Notes: generated by a model not told the origin, from the sequence alone. DNA of 64,000 nt from Metridium senile (GCA_949775045.1 OX459098.1:11504741-11568740); one strand, 5' to 3'. Shown: positions 37,914 through 48,770, counted from the stretch's first letter. Translations and numbers: made by a program.

Positions 37914-40900
37914 TATCATTGGCCTACTTACTTCTATAATATTCATCCATTCATCCATTCACATTCATCCATTCATTCATTTGCTTATTTATAATTATTG
38001 ATTTATTGATTTTTTTTTTTTTCATAATAAAATTTAAAACAACAAGGTTTTTACTTGACGTTTCGACACCATCAGGCGTCATTTTCAAGAGTGAATATTT
38101 ATTGCAAGTGAACGATAAATAAATACAAATTTGAATAAAATTGATCTCCTGGGATTTGTAGGCTATTGTTCAAAATAGTTTTGCTCGAATAGAGTCAGAT
38201 TATTTATCGTTCACTTGCAATAAATATTCTCTCTTGAAAATGACTCCTGTCAAGTAAAAACCTTGTCATTTTAAATGTTATTATGAAAACTACATAAAAC
38301 AAACATCTTATTTATTTTTTTCATTCCGTAATTTATTTATTTTAATATTTATTCACTCTTTTATTGATTTCCATTGATTCAATCTATTTAGTCAATCATA
38401 TTATTATTTACTAAATTATATTTTTGTTTATTTTTTTACTAGATATTCTCTCACATAAAATGGGTGATTTACAAGCATCTGTACAGGTTATTGCTTAAAA
38501 TATATTTTATTCAGTATGATCATCATTTTCCCTTTAATTAACATTCTAAAAATTGAAAATAAATAAAAGAAAAACATTTTTATTTATAATTTTTGATGTT
38601 TTTTTTTTGTTGAAGTTTGTTTCTTATTTCTCCCTTTTTCCATATTCCAGTTTAATTACATGATTGATATACCTTGGCTTATGCAACACTATCCTCAAGA
38701 TAAAAGGTAAATGTTTTAGTTTTATTTATTTAAGGATAATCTAGTAGTACGGTACTTTAAAAACTTGGGATATCTTTATAAATCACCAAGTCCTTTAAAA
38801 CTGAAATGAAAAACCTATCATTCTCTCAATTTGAAGTGTGTCTCAGGATTAGCATAATAATATTATTGTAAATCATATTTCCTAATGAATTATTTGTAGG
38901 TCCAAACCATTATTGATTGTACATGGTAGTCAAGGACAGGCTAAAAATGAGCTGATGGCAGAGGCAAAAGACTTACCAAATATCACATTTCTCCAGGTAA
39001 TATAACTTACATGTAGTTTAACTTTAATTCATCATTTATTTTCCTACTTACAGGAAAAGTAAACTATATTCTAAATGTATTTTATTAGACTTTTATTTAT
39101 ATTCATTGATTCGCTTTTTTTTGCTCTTTCCAGGCTAGATTGGAAGCTTATGGAACTCACCACAGGTTAGAAAAATCATGAAATTGAATTGATTTGATTG
39201 TTCATTTTAAATATTTTTAAGAGTGAATGGTCTGATCCCAGGTGTAATCGATGTAGATGAGGCATGATCGTCCGGGGTGGTGTAGTCTTGAGAAAGACTG
39301 ATGGTGTTGATGTCTGACGTTTCGACAACCTGAGCGGAAGTCATCTTAATTCAGAGTAAAGAAAATGAAAAGACAGTGGTGTTATTTATGTGTCTGGTTC
39401 GTCGGTAATGTTGTTGTTGATGCGTGGGTAGGTGTTCGTCATAGTGTTAGCGGAAAGCTTGAAGTCATTAATGAGTCTATTGTTGGAAGCCGGTAGTGTT
39501 ATGCATAACACATAACACCGCTGTCTTTTCATTTTCTTTACTCTGAAGATGACTTCCGCTCAGCTTGTCGAAACGTCAGACATCAACACCATCAGTCTTT
39601 CTCAAGACTACACCACCCCGGACGATCATGCCTCATCTACATTAAATATTTTTGTTTGCTTATTGAAGACATGTGGTTATCATTATATTATAATAATTAT
39701 GTTTTTCTAATCTCAGCAAAATGATGTTTTTATTATACACTGATGGACTACGAGTTGTCATAACAACAGCAAACCTTATCCAACAAGACTGGGACCAAAA
39801 GACACAAGGGTAAATTAGTCTAACTTATCCATATTTTTATACGTCGTACACTTTAATCAATTATATAGAAAAAAAATTTCATTCTATTCTATTTTATTTT
39901 GTTTCACCTTACTTTATTTGATTTTTATATTTGATTTTAATATTTGATTTTAATTTTTCTTTCATTTCATTTTATTTTATTTCACTTTATTTTATTCTAC
40001 ATTTTTATTTATTCTATAGTGCATGGATTACCTTACTTTATTTAATTTTAATTTTTCTTTCATTTCATTTCATTTCACTTTATTTTATTTTATTTTATTT
40101 CATTTATTTTATTCTACATTTATATTTCTTCTATAGTGTATGGGTTAGTCCTAAGTTTCCAAAGATGTCAACAAGCACAGAACCTTCTAGTTCTTCCAGT
40201 CCATCAGCATCTCAGTCTAAAGATAAAATAAACACACATTTCAAGAAAGACTTATTGGTAAATACTTGTCAGTCTGATTAAAGTCTAGTGTTCATAAGTG
40301 TTTAGTACCAAAATTATGTCTCAAGATGAGACACTTGAAATTATAACTATAGGCTACGATTACACGGTACCGGACACATTTTTGACCGGTCAAAAAAACA
40401 TCTGCTTAGGGGTTCCGTTCACATGGGACGGCGCTAAACGTGCAATAATTTGGACGCCTAACCGGTGAAAACAAAAATATTGTAATGATCGGTTCCGTGT
40501 GAACAGCATGTCCAGGTCGATCTTTTGACCGGTCAAAAATTTGTCCGGTCCCGTGTAAACCTAGCCATAATTACCTAGTACAGCGTTCCACTTGCTTTCA
40601 GAAATAAAATAAAGAACAGTTTTCTTTCAAAAAAAAGGCTGGTTATTTTTAACTTTTAAAATAATGGCTTTTGTATTGATACTAAAACAATTATCCACCT
40701 CTGGCTCAGTGAATATCATAACCTTGACTCTCTCTCTGTTATTATTCACCAATATTCACTTCACCTTCAGCAAATGATTGATAAATACTGATGAGATGAG
40801 ATCATGTGTGCAGGACACTGAAGTTTGATGCACCATCAAATCTCAATTAGGTGTTAGAATCAAATATTTGATGATGACAGATGATCACAATCATTATTAA

Positions 40901-43900
40901 TTAAAATAGTCATGAATATTTAATTTAAAAAAATACAAATCCTATGAAAATAGCCTTAGTAAAACAAAGCATCACCCCATGTAAGGGAATCCAGAAAAGT
41001 AGTGGATTCCGGATTCCAAGCGCTGGATTCCAGATTCCAAGTGCTGGATTCCAGATTCCGAGACTCTGGATTCCAGGTTTTTTCGAAAATGGTGGATTCC
41101 GCATTCCAATATAAACTGGATTCCGGATCCCAAAGTAGATTTTTTTGTGAATTCCAGGTTCCTTTACATGGGGCGAAAAGCATGTAAGTAACTTGTTTTT
41201 ATATTATTTTTAGGAATACTTGTGTGCATATGGAGGAACTGGCCTTGATGAATGGAAGAAACATGTCAGACAGCATGATATGTCATCTGCTAGGTAGACT
41301 CAAACATTCAAGAAAAATATTTAAAGTGATTAAGTAATTGGATTTGTGGATGAGTGAATTAAATTATTGATGATTGATTGGATTTTATGAATGAACTAAT
41401 AATTATATTAGTGAATAGACCTCTTTACCTCTGTATGCAAATTGCCCATTTCAGACCATGTGTCATTCCCTTGAGAATTGTTCTTTTATGATGAACGTGT
41501 TATATCATTTACATGGGAAAGAAACAATTTCCAAGGGTAGCATCATGTGATCTGAAATGGGAAGGAACAAGGAAGGTAAAGAGGTCTATTGTACAATGAA
41601 TGTATGAATGAATAAATGAATAAGTGAATGAATGGGTAATGGGTGAATAAATGAATGAATGGACAAATGAATGAAATATTGGTTGATTTAATTAATGGTT
41701 GGATAAATGAATAAACAAATTTAATGTCATATATTATTTGTCTAGGGTAAGGTTAATAGCATCTGTACCTGGTCGTCATACAGGAATGAGCAAGACAAAA
41801 TGGGGCCACCTGAAATTAAGAAAGGTTAGATATTTTCCTAATGGTAATGTTTTGAGAAAGACATACAAAACATAGAATATCTTGGCAAATTGTCCAACAC
41901 ATTATATCTCGGTTGACTTTCTCAAGATACTCAATTAGGACACATCTGAACAATTCATGCTGTTGCAAGGTAGAGTAGTATAAGACATTGACTTTATGTT
42001 TGCAGGTCCTTCAAGAAAATGGACCAACACCATCAGATGTTCCACAAAACTGGCCTGTCATTGGCCAGTTTTCTAGTATTGGTTCCCTTGGTAACAATAA
42101 AAACAACTGGGTGTGTGCTGAATGGCTTCAAAGTATGGCAGCAGCATCGGGAAGGACTATTGGATCCAATCCTCCACTGAACCTGGTAAAGTTGCCATTT
42201 TAATAACTGATATTTTATCTTTAACAGGTTCCCATTTAAATCTGTACTTTCCCATTTAAATCTGTACTTATGCAAATTGTGTTGATGTGTGCTAAACACA
42301 CAGATCAGCCAATCCGAGTATATTATTTCTGAAGTGAACAAAATCAACAAAATGTGCATATCAAGTACAGATTTAAATGGGAACTGTTCTTTGATTTTTT
42401 TGCTCTAAGCTCTCCACTTTTCTCTCTTAACTTTGCTGACAGTTTGTAACTTTCTTATATTCATTTTTACATTTTCATTTTTAAGCTTGTTCTTTTCTCT
42501 GGTCCTATATGTTTTTTTACTTTTAGTGACAAATTTATTGATATAAATATTGTAATTATAATAAATGAAAATTGACATGTTTTCTTTTTGTTTTGAAGGT
42601 ATTTCCATCTGTTGATGATGTACGTTTAAGTCTTGAAGGATATCCAGGTAATTATGACAACAGTGTTAAAGTTGGTCATCATTAATGATGATTAAGATGA
42701 TGATTATGATGAAAATGTCAATGATGATTAAGATGATGATTATGATGAAAATGTCAATTGGATTATGATTAAGATGATGATTATGATGAAAATGTCAATT
42801 AGATTATGATTAAGATGATGATTATGATGAAAATGTCAATGATGATTAAGATGATGATTATGATGAAAATGTCAATGATGATTAAGATGATGATTATGAT
42901 GAAAATGTCAATTGGATTAAGATTAAGATGATGGTTATGATGATAATGTCAATGATGATTATGATGATGATTATGATGAAAATGTCAATTGGATTAAGAT
43001 TAAGATGATGATTATGATGAAAATGTCAATGATGATTAAGATGATGATTATGATGAAAATGTCAATTGGATTAAGATTAAGATGATGATTATGATGAAAA
43101 TGTCAATGATGATTATGATGATGATCATGTCAATGATGATTATGATGATGGTTATGATGATAATGTCAATGATGATTATGATGATGATTATGATGATGGT
43201 TATGATGATAATAACAATGATAATAAATATGATGGTAATGTTGATAATGACATTGATGATAAATATAATTGTTAATATGATATAATAACAATGATAATAA
43301 AGATGATTAAGCAAGTGTTGTTTTTTAATTCTAACAGCTGGTGGGTCCATACCATACAGCCATAAAACAGCAGTAAAACAACCTTGGCTTCCACAATTAT
43401 TCTGGTAAAAACAAAATTGGATATTCAATTTAAAGGCAATGTAATTATTTTTAAGAATGATATAATGACAATTTGTATTGTTTTCATAGTCGGTGGAAGT
43501 CTAACACTCATGGGAGAACCAGAGCTTCACCTCACATCAAATCATATGCTAGAGTCTCTCCTGATGCAACAAAGCTGGGTTGGTTCATGGTAACAAGGTA
43601 GTTGATTATTTGTGATTAATTATCACTGTCATTAAATTATTATCATATTCTTATGATCACCTGTTCTAAATTATAATAATCAGCATCAATGTGATCTCTA
43701 GAACCATTATTATCATCATCGATCATCAATCATCATTATCATCAGTATCATTATTATTACCACCAACACCACCACCACCATGCATCGTTCTTATTATGAT
43801 CATCATCATAATCTCAGACACAACCATCATCATCATCATGATTGTGATCTCCAGGACCATCATCATCTTCATCATCACAATAGTAATCATCATCATCGAT

Positions 43901-44914
43901 CATCATCATCAGTATCATTTTTACCACCACCACCATCGTTATCATTATGATCATCATTATAATCTCCAACACAACCATCATCATCATCATCATCACCACT
44001 ACCACCACCATCTTCATCATTATAAACATCCATCATTATACCAATAATTTACTTGTTTTTAATTATGTCCCAGTTCTAATCTGTCAAAAGCTGCCTGGGG
44101 TGTTTTGGAGAAGAGTGGGTCCCAGTTGATGATTCGTTCATATGAGATTGGAGTTCTCTTCTTACCAAAAGACTTTGAAACAAGTTACTTTGTTATCAAT
44201 GGATGTCACACACAGTCAGAATCAAGTAGTCACGCAAGCATACCTGTCACAGTACCATTTGATCTTCCAATCACGCCATATACTAAAGATGGTAAGCTCA
44301 TTTACTAGTGCCTGCGCTGCTAGTGCTGGACGTTTGGGAATGGAAATGGATAGAGAAAATGGAGAGAAAAGAGGAATGAGTAGAGAAAAGGCGCGCTTTC
44401 TCATTTCTCACCTTAAATTGCTTTCTTTCCCTCCTCCTAACCTTCCCATTCCCATTCTCCTCAGTCTCTATGCGGGACTTACTTTAAAAAGTATGAGAGA
44501 TCTTCTTTCAAAACATATTTAGCTATTTCAATGTCACAAAATGCATTATGTATGATAACTTGTATTCTTCAATGATGATAATGATAATACTGTAGTTTCA
44601 TGTTATCTATCACCACTGTAATATTTGACAAAAGGCGCATTTGCATAGGCTAAACCTCGATTTGTTGTAAAAATATTCAACATTTTAAGCAAAGCACGGG
44701 AAAATGTTATTGCTTAACACTAGATAACACATTTGAATTTACTCTGAATTGAGACTATCCCTGTGTAAATGCACTTTTTGACAAATAGTAAAGCGGTGCC
44801 GCTAGATTACATGAAAAATTATATTTTTAATATTTTTCAGATAAACCATGGATGTGGGATGTTCGTCACACAGAGAAACCAGACAGTCATGGCAATATTT
44901 GGTCACCATCATAA
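36211..44914 (+). CDS. TDP1: Tyrosyl-DNA phosphodiesterase 1 with N-terminal PBZ zinc finger
   Basis: TDP1 removes stalled topoisomerase I peptides and other 3' adducts from DNA ends. Exons: 36211-36319, 37365-37550, 38443-38486, 38651-38706, 38900-38996, 39134-39165, 39717-39809, 40137-40257, 41214-41293, 41746-41824, 42006-42185, 42599-42647, 43338-43404, 43490-43597, 44074-44291, 44841-44914. The 1,593 nt give 530 residues. Both catalytic motifs are present: EAYGTHHSKMM with TTANL downstream, and [10 protein letters not shown] with [10 protein letters not shown]. These carry the paired His and Lys of the phospholipase D fold. C-terminal landmarks are [14 protein letters not shown] and [10 protein letters not shown]. 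Exon 1 encodes a PBZ-type zinc finger ([19 protein letters not shown]; residues about 11-34) with all Cys2His2 ligands; human TDP1 lacks it. A Ser/Lys-rich linker follows. No frame break was found. Confidence 0.95.
36480..36650. repeat. GATGATG-rich simple repeat
   Basis: An irregular GAT/GGT trinucleotide tract in TDP1 intron 1. Confidence 0.85.
36682..37020. mobile_element. hAT-like MITE with perfect 8-bp target duplication
   Basis: The left CAAGGGGGAGGTTCTCCC... and right ...GGGAGTACTCCCCCAGG ends are inverted repeats for about 44 bp (both read inward to GTGGTAGGGGTGATCGGC). ATCCTTGT flanks both sides (36674-36681, 37021-37028). The interior repeats TACCTTTTAGGGTC four to five times. It is in TDP1 intron 1; relatives lie at 23710-24465. 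Confidence 0.92.
37103..37323. mobile_element. MITE with TTAGCCTCTTCCGCAGGCAAC ends
   Basis: TTAGCCTCTTCCGCAGGCA at the left mirrors TGCCTGCGGAGGAGACTAA at the right. Inward pairing continues through purine-rich arms around GAGGGGAGGGGAAG. It ends about 40 bp before TDP1 exon 37365-37550. Confidence 0.8.
37594..37794. mobile_element. Foldback MITE, AACAGGTTCCC family, copy 2
   Basis: It has the same arms as 12419-12613 and is flanked by ATAC on both sides (37590-37593, 37795-37798), a 4-bp target duplication. It sits just after TDP1 exon 37365-37550. Confidence 0.92.
37828..37913. repeat. (TTA)n microsatellite
   Basis: About 28 perfect TTA units in TDP1 intron 2; the poly-Asn minus-strand frame is an artefact. 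Confidence 0.98.
38024..38300. mobile_element. Hammerhead-bearing foldback, family D
   Basis: The left arm (TCATAATAAAATTTAAAACA, ACAAGGTTTTTACTTGACG, GAATATTTATTGCAAGTGAAC) pairs with the right arm (GTTCACTTGCAATAAATATTC, CAAGTAAAAACCTTGTCA, TTATTATGA). The right arm has lost the ribozyme core, a natural deletion. It is in TDP1 intron 2. The flanks are too T-rich to fix a target duplication. Confidence 0.75.
38057..38088 (-). ncRNA. Hammerhead-like ribozyme core, family D (decayed box)
   Basis: Minus strand: UUGAAAA in place of CUGANGA, one extra U, a fully paired stem II GACGCC/GGUGUC (one G-U) closing UGAU, then GAAAC and GUC. The two core changes predict low or no activity, although stem II is intact. 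Confidence 0.5.
39219..39641. mobile_element. Hammerhead-bearing foldback, family C, with 12-bp target duplication
   Basis: Inverted arms of about 130 bp (GATGTAGATGAGGCATGATCG to AAAAGACAGTGGTGTTAT; right arm reversed from 39515 to 39640) enclose a spacer. An unpaired left tail lies at 39219-39255. TTAAATATTTTT flanks it at 39207-39218 and 39642-39653. It is in the TDP1 intron after exon 39134-39165. Confidence 0.85.
39543..39577 (+). ncRNA. Hammerhead-like ribozyme core, family C, right arm
   Basis: Plus strand: CUGAAGA, one extra U, stem II starting GAC and closing GUC, then GAAAC and GUC (predicted cleavage after 39577). The inner CC/GG pair is broken by one change here. The left-arm version (39316-39354, minus strand) has a 4-nt insertion inside the CUGA box and is probably dead. 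Confidence 0.6.
40352..40568. mobile_element. MITE with GGCTACGATTACACGG ends
   Basis: GGCTACGATTACACGG and GACCGGTCAAAA at the left mirror TTTTGACCGGTCAAAAAT, then CCGTGTAAACCTAGCC, at the right. It is in the TDP1 intron after exon 40137-40257. The following 40580-40880 shares words with 46680-46850 (GACTGGTTATTTT, ACTAAACAATTATCC). Confidence 0.8.
40974..41177. mobile_element. MITE with CCCCATGTAAGGGAATCC ends and TGGATTCC repeats
   Basis: CACCCCATGTAAGGGAATCC at the left mirrors GGTTCCTTTACATGGGG at the right; eight or so TGGATTCC words lie between. The right end is about 37 bp from TDP1 exon 41214-41293. Confidence 0.85.
41417..41588. mobile_element. MITE with AATAGACCTCTTTACCT ends, copy 2
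   Basis: AATAGACCTCTTTACCT at the left mirrors AGGTAAAGAGGTCTATT at the right. The interior matches the diverged copy at 18437-18606. Confidence 0.85.
42223..42388. mobile_element. Foldback MITE, AACAGGTTCCC family, copy 3
   Basis: The left arm is complete; the right arm is shortened by an internal deletion. CTTT flanks both sides (42219-42222, 42389-42392), a 4-bp target duplication. It is in the TDP1 intron after exon 42006-42185. Confidence 0.9.
42660..43310. repeat. GAT-rich minisatellite
   Basis: Units of about 33-48 bp (GATGATTAAGATGATGATTATGATGAAAATGTCAAT type) repeat through most of the TDP1 intron before exon 43338-43404. Long Met/Ile open frames are artefacts. Confidence 0.95.
43690..44040. 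repeat. CAT/ACC-rich simple repeat
   Basis: ATCATC and ACCACC tracts with two near-duplicate blocks (CATCATAATCTCAGACACAACC and CATTATAATCTCCAACACAACC) fill the TDP1 intron before exon 44074-44291. Confidence 0.95.
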
Positions 44915-46052
44915 CAATTACACAGGTTTTGAATAGCCGCACAATTGTATAAAAAACGTATCGTCTTTTATTATATAGATATCGATGAAATACCAGGATT
45001 TCTCTAGTGTCTAAAACTTCGTATCTTTCACATGTGAAAGATATCATATCTTTCACATGTGAAGATATCGTTTTCAGATGCAATTCGTTTTGCATAAAGG
45101 TTTTTAATAACGAGTCAATGGAGTTTTATTTCTCTTGACATTTCATCGATATATATATAATAAACAGAACATTACATGGTCGCTTGGAGATACAAATTTT
45201 ATCTTCTCGTGTTGAATATCTCTTCAGAGATCTATTCAACACTCGAAGATAAAATTGGTATCTCCGCACGCCCATGTAATATCCTCTATGTGTATCAGGA
45301 AATAATAACAATAATGATAATAATAATGTTTTCCACAGCAGACCTACATGCATAGTGGTTATTCTTCTGCTGGTACTCACACCCACTACCTCAACATTAA
45401 ATATTTTTCATACATAACTCCTCTCATGTTGATTTTTGGAAATCTAATCAAAAGATACAATGCGTAAAGTTTACGTAAATTAAATATATGAATAGAATTG
45501 ATTAGAAGTGGATTACTGAATTGCGTCGCTGTCTTTTTTTAAGATGACAGTTAGACGTTATAGCTTTATCGTTACAGTTGTATAGACGGCCCCTAGAAAA
45601 TGATAACTTCATTGACTCATTTTGTGTCTCCAAGGAAAAAGTATATATAGTGAAAGAGAAAGAAAAGAAAATAGCAATAGCTGAAATACACACACTTGGT
45701 CAAACCCAAATAAAAATTTCATTCAAGATTTATAATGTGCTAGGAATGTAATAAATCCTTCAAAAAGGTAAAAATTAATCAGAAAACGCAATTAAAGAAC
45801 TTGACACCATTACTGCTCACAGTCGTTTATTTCAGAGATAAAACAAGTGCGCGTCCGGTGTTCGTCAATTCTAACCAATCATACGATTGATAAATGTCCA
45901 GACGCACTTAAACCATCCTTTATTATACAGATGTCTAGTGATAAACGCTGGTTATGCAGGCGATATCCCTTCCTACTCGGTTAAAAAGTGCTGACTTTAG
46001 TCATTTGATCGTCAAGTGTTGTTAAAATGAGTTGCTTGTAATGCCGGTCAGC
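44915..46052. other. TDP1/pseudokinase convergent region with a foldback
   Basis: It contains two short hairpins: 45020-45075 (TATCTTTCACATGTGAA words) and 45173-45283, the latter a palindrome of about 110 bp with arms ATTACATGG/CCATGTAAT and GTGTTGAATA/TATTCAACAC. No gene is seen. Confidence 0.7.
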
Positions 46053-48021
46053 TCACACTAAGTGGGTGATGTTCTCGCCTTTATAACCCTCGACTAACGC
46101 TTCCATCTTAGCATTAGATCTTGCTTGTAAGTCCTCTATTGTTGGTCTGGTCTGTGGCTCGGAGTTCAGGCACTCACTGATAGTTGCATTTAAATCATCA
46201 GAGTACCCCTCCACGAGGGCGGGTTTGTTACCTTCCATAATACTTGACATTGCACCAAACATGTCGGTACCAACGTTAGCATAAGCAGGCTCCAGGGACG
46301 CCATCTCGTAGAGTAAGCATCCCATTATCCATACCTGGTTCTTGATTGTCAGCTCCTCTCCTAGAATGAAAATGATACATTGATGATGATGATAAAGTAA
46401 TGATGGTGATAATATCAATGATTATGATGATGATGACAATGATTAGATAGGGATGATGTTTGCTACTAATACGTGTTAAGTGATTATAGACAGGGGAATC
46501 CCGAAATTTGTCAGGGGGTGTCCCAATTGCAAATGAAGGGCTCTTAAGGAGTTAGGGGTGTCAGGTCCATAAATGTCTTAAATAAAATGGGTAATTGTGG
46601 CGCTAGGGGGTGTCCGGTGCCACTATGGACATCCTCTAGATCTGCCCTTGAAAGTCGCGCGCGATAATCACCTATAGCGTTTCGTGCGCTTTTAGAAATA
46701 AGAAATCAACAAGTTTTTTTTTTCTAAAAAGACTGGTTATTTTCAATTTTTGAAATAATTGGAACTTGTATTTATACTAAACAATTATCCCCCTGAGGCT
46801 CAGTGAACACCGATATTCACTTCGGCGAATAATTATTAAGTAGTTGCCCTTACTAACTAAACCTAGCCCAACGAGTGATGTTTAAAAATATGACTGTTGT
46901 AGTCAGAATTCATGATTTTTACAAAAGAATTAGGTTTTCTGTGACTAAATTTGATGATATTTAATAAGACGTTTCGGCTAAGTCTTTAGCCTTCATCAGT
47001 TGAATTTGTACAAGTTTGCGGGCGCGAGAGAATGAACATTCCACCTATATATATATTCTCATTTGAGAAATAAAAGCGCGAGCTAGTTACTCTAAACTCT
47101 CTCGCACACGCAAACTTGTACAAATTCAACTGATGAAGGCTAAAGACTTAGCCGAAACGTCTTATTAAATATCATCAAATTTAGTCAGAGAAAACCTAAT
47201 TCTTTTGTAAAAGAGTGATGTTTAAATGTGCCTCAATCACCTTTAAGAGTTTCTGGAGAAGTGTAGACCCCAGTCACCCCTGAATCGTCCACCCCAGCAG
47301 CGTCCATTCCCATCATTTCTTGCTGTGTTGGTGCGTACAAGATCCCGTTCTCTAACTTGAGAACGCCGTCTTCAGTAAACGCCAGTCGTTCTGGTTTGAG
47401 AGAAGAATACGGTATTCCTTCATCATGGACGTGTTTGAGAACGGCAGCGAGTTCGTGGAACGCCTTCCAGATCAAGAACTCAGGGATTTTCTTGCTGCCG
47501 TTCTTGAGGACCCTGATAACATCTGGAAAAGCAAAGGGCGGATACTCGAATATCAAGACGCGATTTCCATCCTTTTCAAAAGTGATAAAATAATTCATCA
47601 AATTTGGGTGTTTAATCTTCGTCCATGTATCCACCGAAACATCGATTTCTTCATTTGCCAGGGCTTGAGGTATAACTTTGATTACAACGTCTGACATATC
47701 GAGTAAGCACTTGGCAGGGTACACGCAGTGGCTCATATGCTCCGTGTTCAGATCATTACGAGTAACATAAAAATCTTCAATCGCTAATTGATTTGCCAGT
47801 GAGCTCACTATAGCCTTTGGTAACGGTAGTTCCGTGATCCTGGACAAGTTTTTCAACCCCACCGAATGAAGGATCATCGAGCGCGCTTGTTCTTGTAGCG
47901 TTGATAACGATGACCGTCTGACCGACTCTTTGGGCGCACCTGATGGACTGGCGGTTGGGTTTAGAATATCCAATCGTAGATGATTGTCCATTTCAGTGAG
48001 TGGCTGAGTGCGTCGCGCCAT
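46053..48021 (-). CDS. NEK-like pseudokinase
   Basis: Two exons (48021-47241 and 46360-46053, 1,089 nt) encode 362 residues. After an N-terminal extension of about 100 residues, the order follows a protein kinase fold, most like the NEK group: VVIKVI (beta-3 lysine), IKHPNLMNYF, VLIFEYPP, AFHELAAVLKHVHDEG, YTSPETLKG, VWIMGCLLYEMASLEPAY, EGYSDDLNATISECL and a typical NEK-like end RPTIEDL. Key catalytic residues are missing. There is no GxGxxG loop. The HRDxKxxN loop reads PYSSLKPER, losing the Asp base and the Asn. DFG is replaced by ENG. It therefore probably acts as a scaffold or allosteric partner. The partner is unknown, and orthology to a named gene is not established. It converges with TDP1. 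Confidence 0.85.
46493..46650. mobile_element. Dispersed repeat with GGGGGTGTCC words, copy 2
   Basis: It shares CAGGGGGTGTCCCAATTG, GGGCTCTTAAG, AAATGTCTTAAATAAAAT and CTAGGGGGTGTC, in reverse, with 22262-22437. It lies in the pseudokinase intron. Confidence 0.65.
46968..46999 (-). ncRNA. Hammerhead-like ribozyme core, family A, left arm
   Basis: It is identical in reverse complement to the core at 47130-47161: CUGAUGA, extra A, stem II GGCUAA/UUAGCC with loop AGAC, then GAAAC and GUC. It lies in the sense orientation of the pseudokinase pre-mRNA. Confidence 0.7.
47130..47161 (+). ncRNA. Hammerhead-like ribozyme core, family A, right arm
   Basis: It has the canonical CUGAUGA box (47130-47136), an extra A, and a perfect 6-bp stem II GGCUAA/UUAGCC closing AGAC. 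GAAA follows at 47154-47157, then C and GUC; the predicted cleavage is after 47161. Stem III is only the palindrome ACGU, so two molecules would have to pair, as reported for small Penelope-associated hammerheads. Stem I is weak in this copy. Confidence 0.7.
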
Positions 48022-48149
48022 GGTGTTGATACGTGCCGCCCAAGAAAAGCGCGCGTATTATAGAATGAAAGGATTAATGACGAAATAGACAGATAAGTAG
48101 ATAATTACCTTCCATTTATCACTAATTAATAATTGATTAATAATTAATT

Positions 48150-48528
48150 TTTATAAAATAATTGGGATAGTACGCGCGCGTTGATTGGTCAAACCGTGTT
48201 TCATGAGAGCATGAAACACACTCACGCCATTTTCTAGCGCGCGCGCTCATTCAACGGTCAGTTTATCCGTTGTTTTGATCTTTCGCGCGCGCGCTTATTG
48301 GTCAGTTTCGAGAAAAAGCAACGTAGGGACAAATGACATTGTCAAACGAATAAAAGGGCATTTTTTTTCGTCTTTTCGCGCGATTGTTATTTTATAAAAG
48401 AAATGAACACGTCTTCTGTTTTTTTTCGACTTCGTCTCGTGTTTGGACTGATCTGCTCTCGAATTCTCCCAAACGCATCTCGGTTTTCATTAGCGCGTGA
48501 AAACACAGAAGACGTATTTCATTTCTTA
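48150..48528 (-). mobile_element. Dispersed 380-430 bp repeat, copy 2
   Basis: The reverse complement of 21823-22258 along almost its whole length (TTTTATAAAATAACAATCG, GCATTTTTTTTCGTC, GCGCGCGC blocks), without part of the hairpin. It lies upstream of the pseudokinase start. Confidence 0.88.
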
Positions 48529-48770
48529 ACTGATGTTAATTATGTTATGTTATTATTTTGATATCATATTGATATTATACAAATGTTTTCACTTTGTTAA
48601 GTAACAATTAGAAAATGGACAGTTAGCTCAGTTTAATTCACTTTTTTCAGAGCACTGGCGAGCATGCCATCCAATACTCTACTTTCCTTCGTCATAGCTG
48701 CATGTACGCTGTTCAGTGGCCATTTTCACACTAAGGGACGGACAAATCGTGAATTCAACAAAGTCAGACA

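Larger units (their letters stand above)
46887..47212. mobile_element. Hammerhead-bearing foldback, family A, with 14-bp target duplication
   Basis: The inverted arms 46917-47020 and 47110-47212 are almost identical and contain a complete hammerhead core each, on opposite strands, pointing outwards. An unpaired left tail (46887-46916, ATATGACTGTTGTAGTCAG) recurs, reversed, in the 27814-27988 copy. GAGTGATGTTTAAA flanks it at 46873-46886 and 47213-47226. It sits in the intron of the pseudokinase, 15 bp from the donor end of exon 47241-48021. Confidence 0.9.

Noticed and set aside
43048..44047. Met- and Ile-rich open frames that look like membrane segments
   Set aside because: They are produced by GAT/CAT trinucleotide repeats in TDP1 introns.
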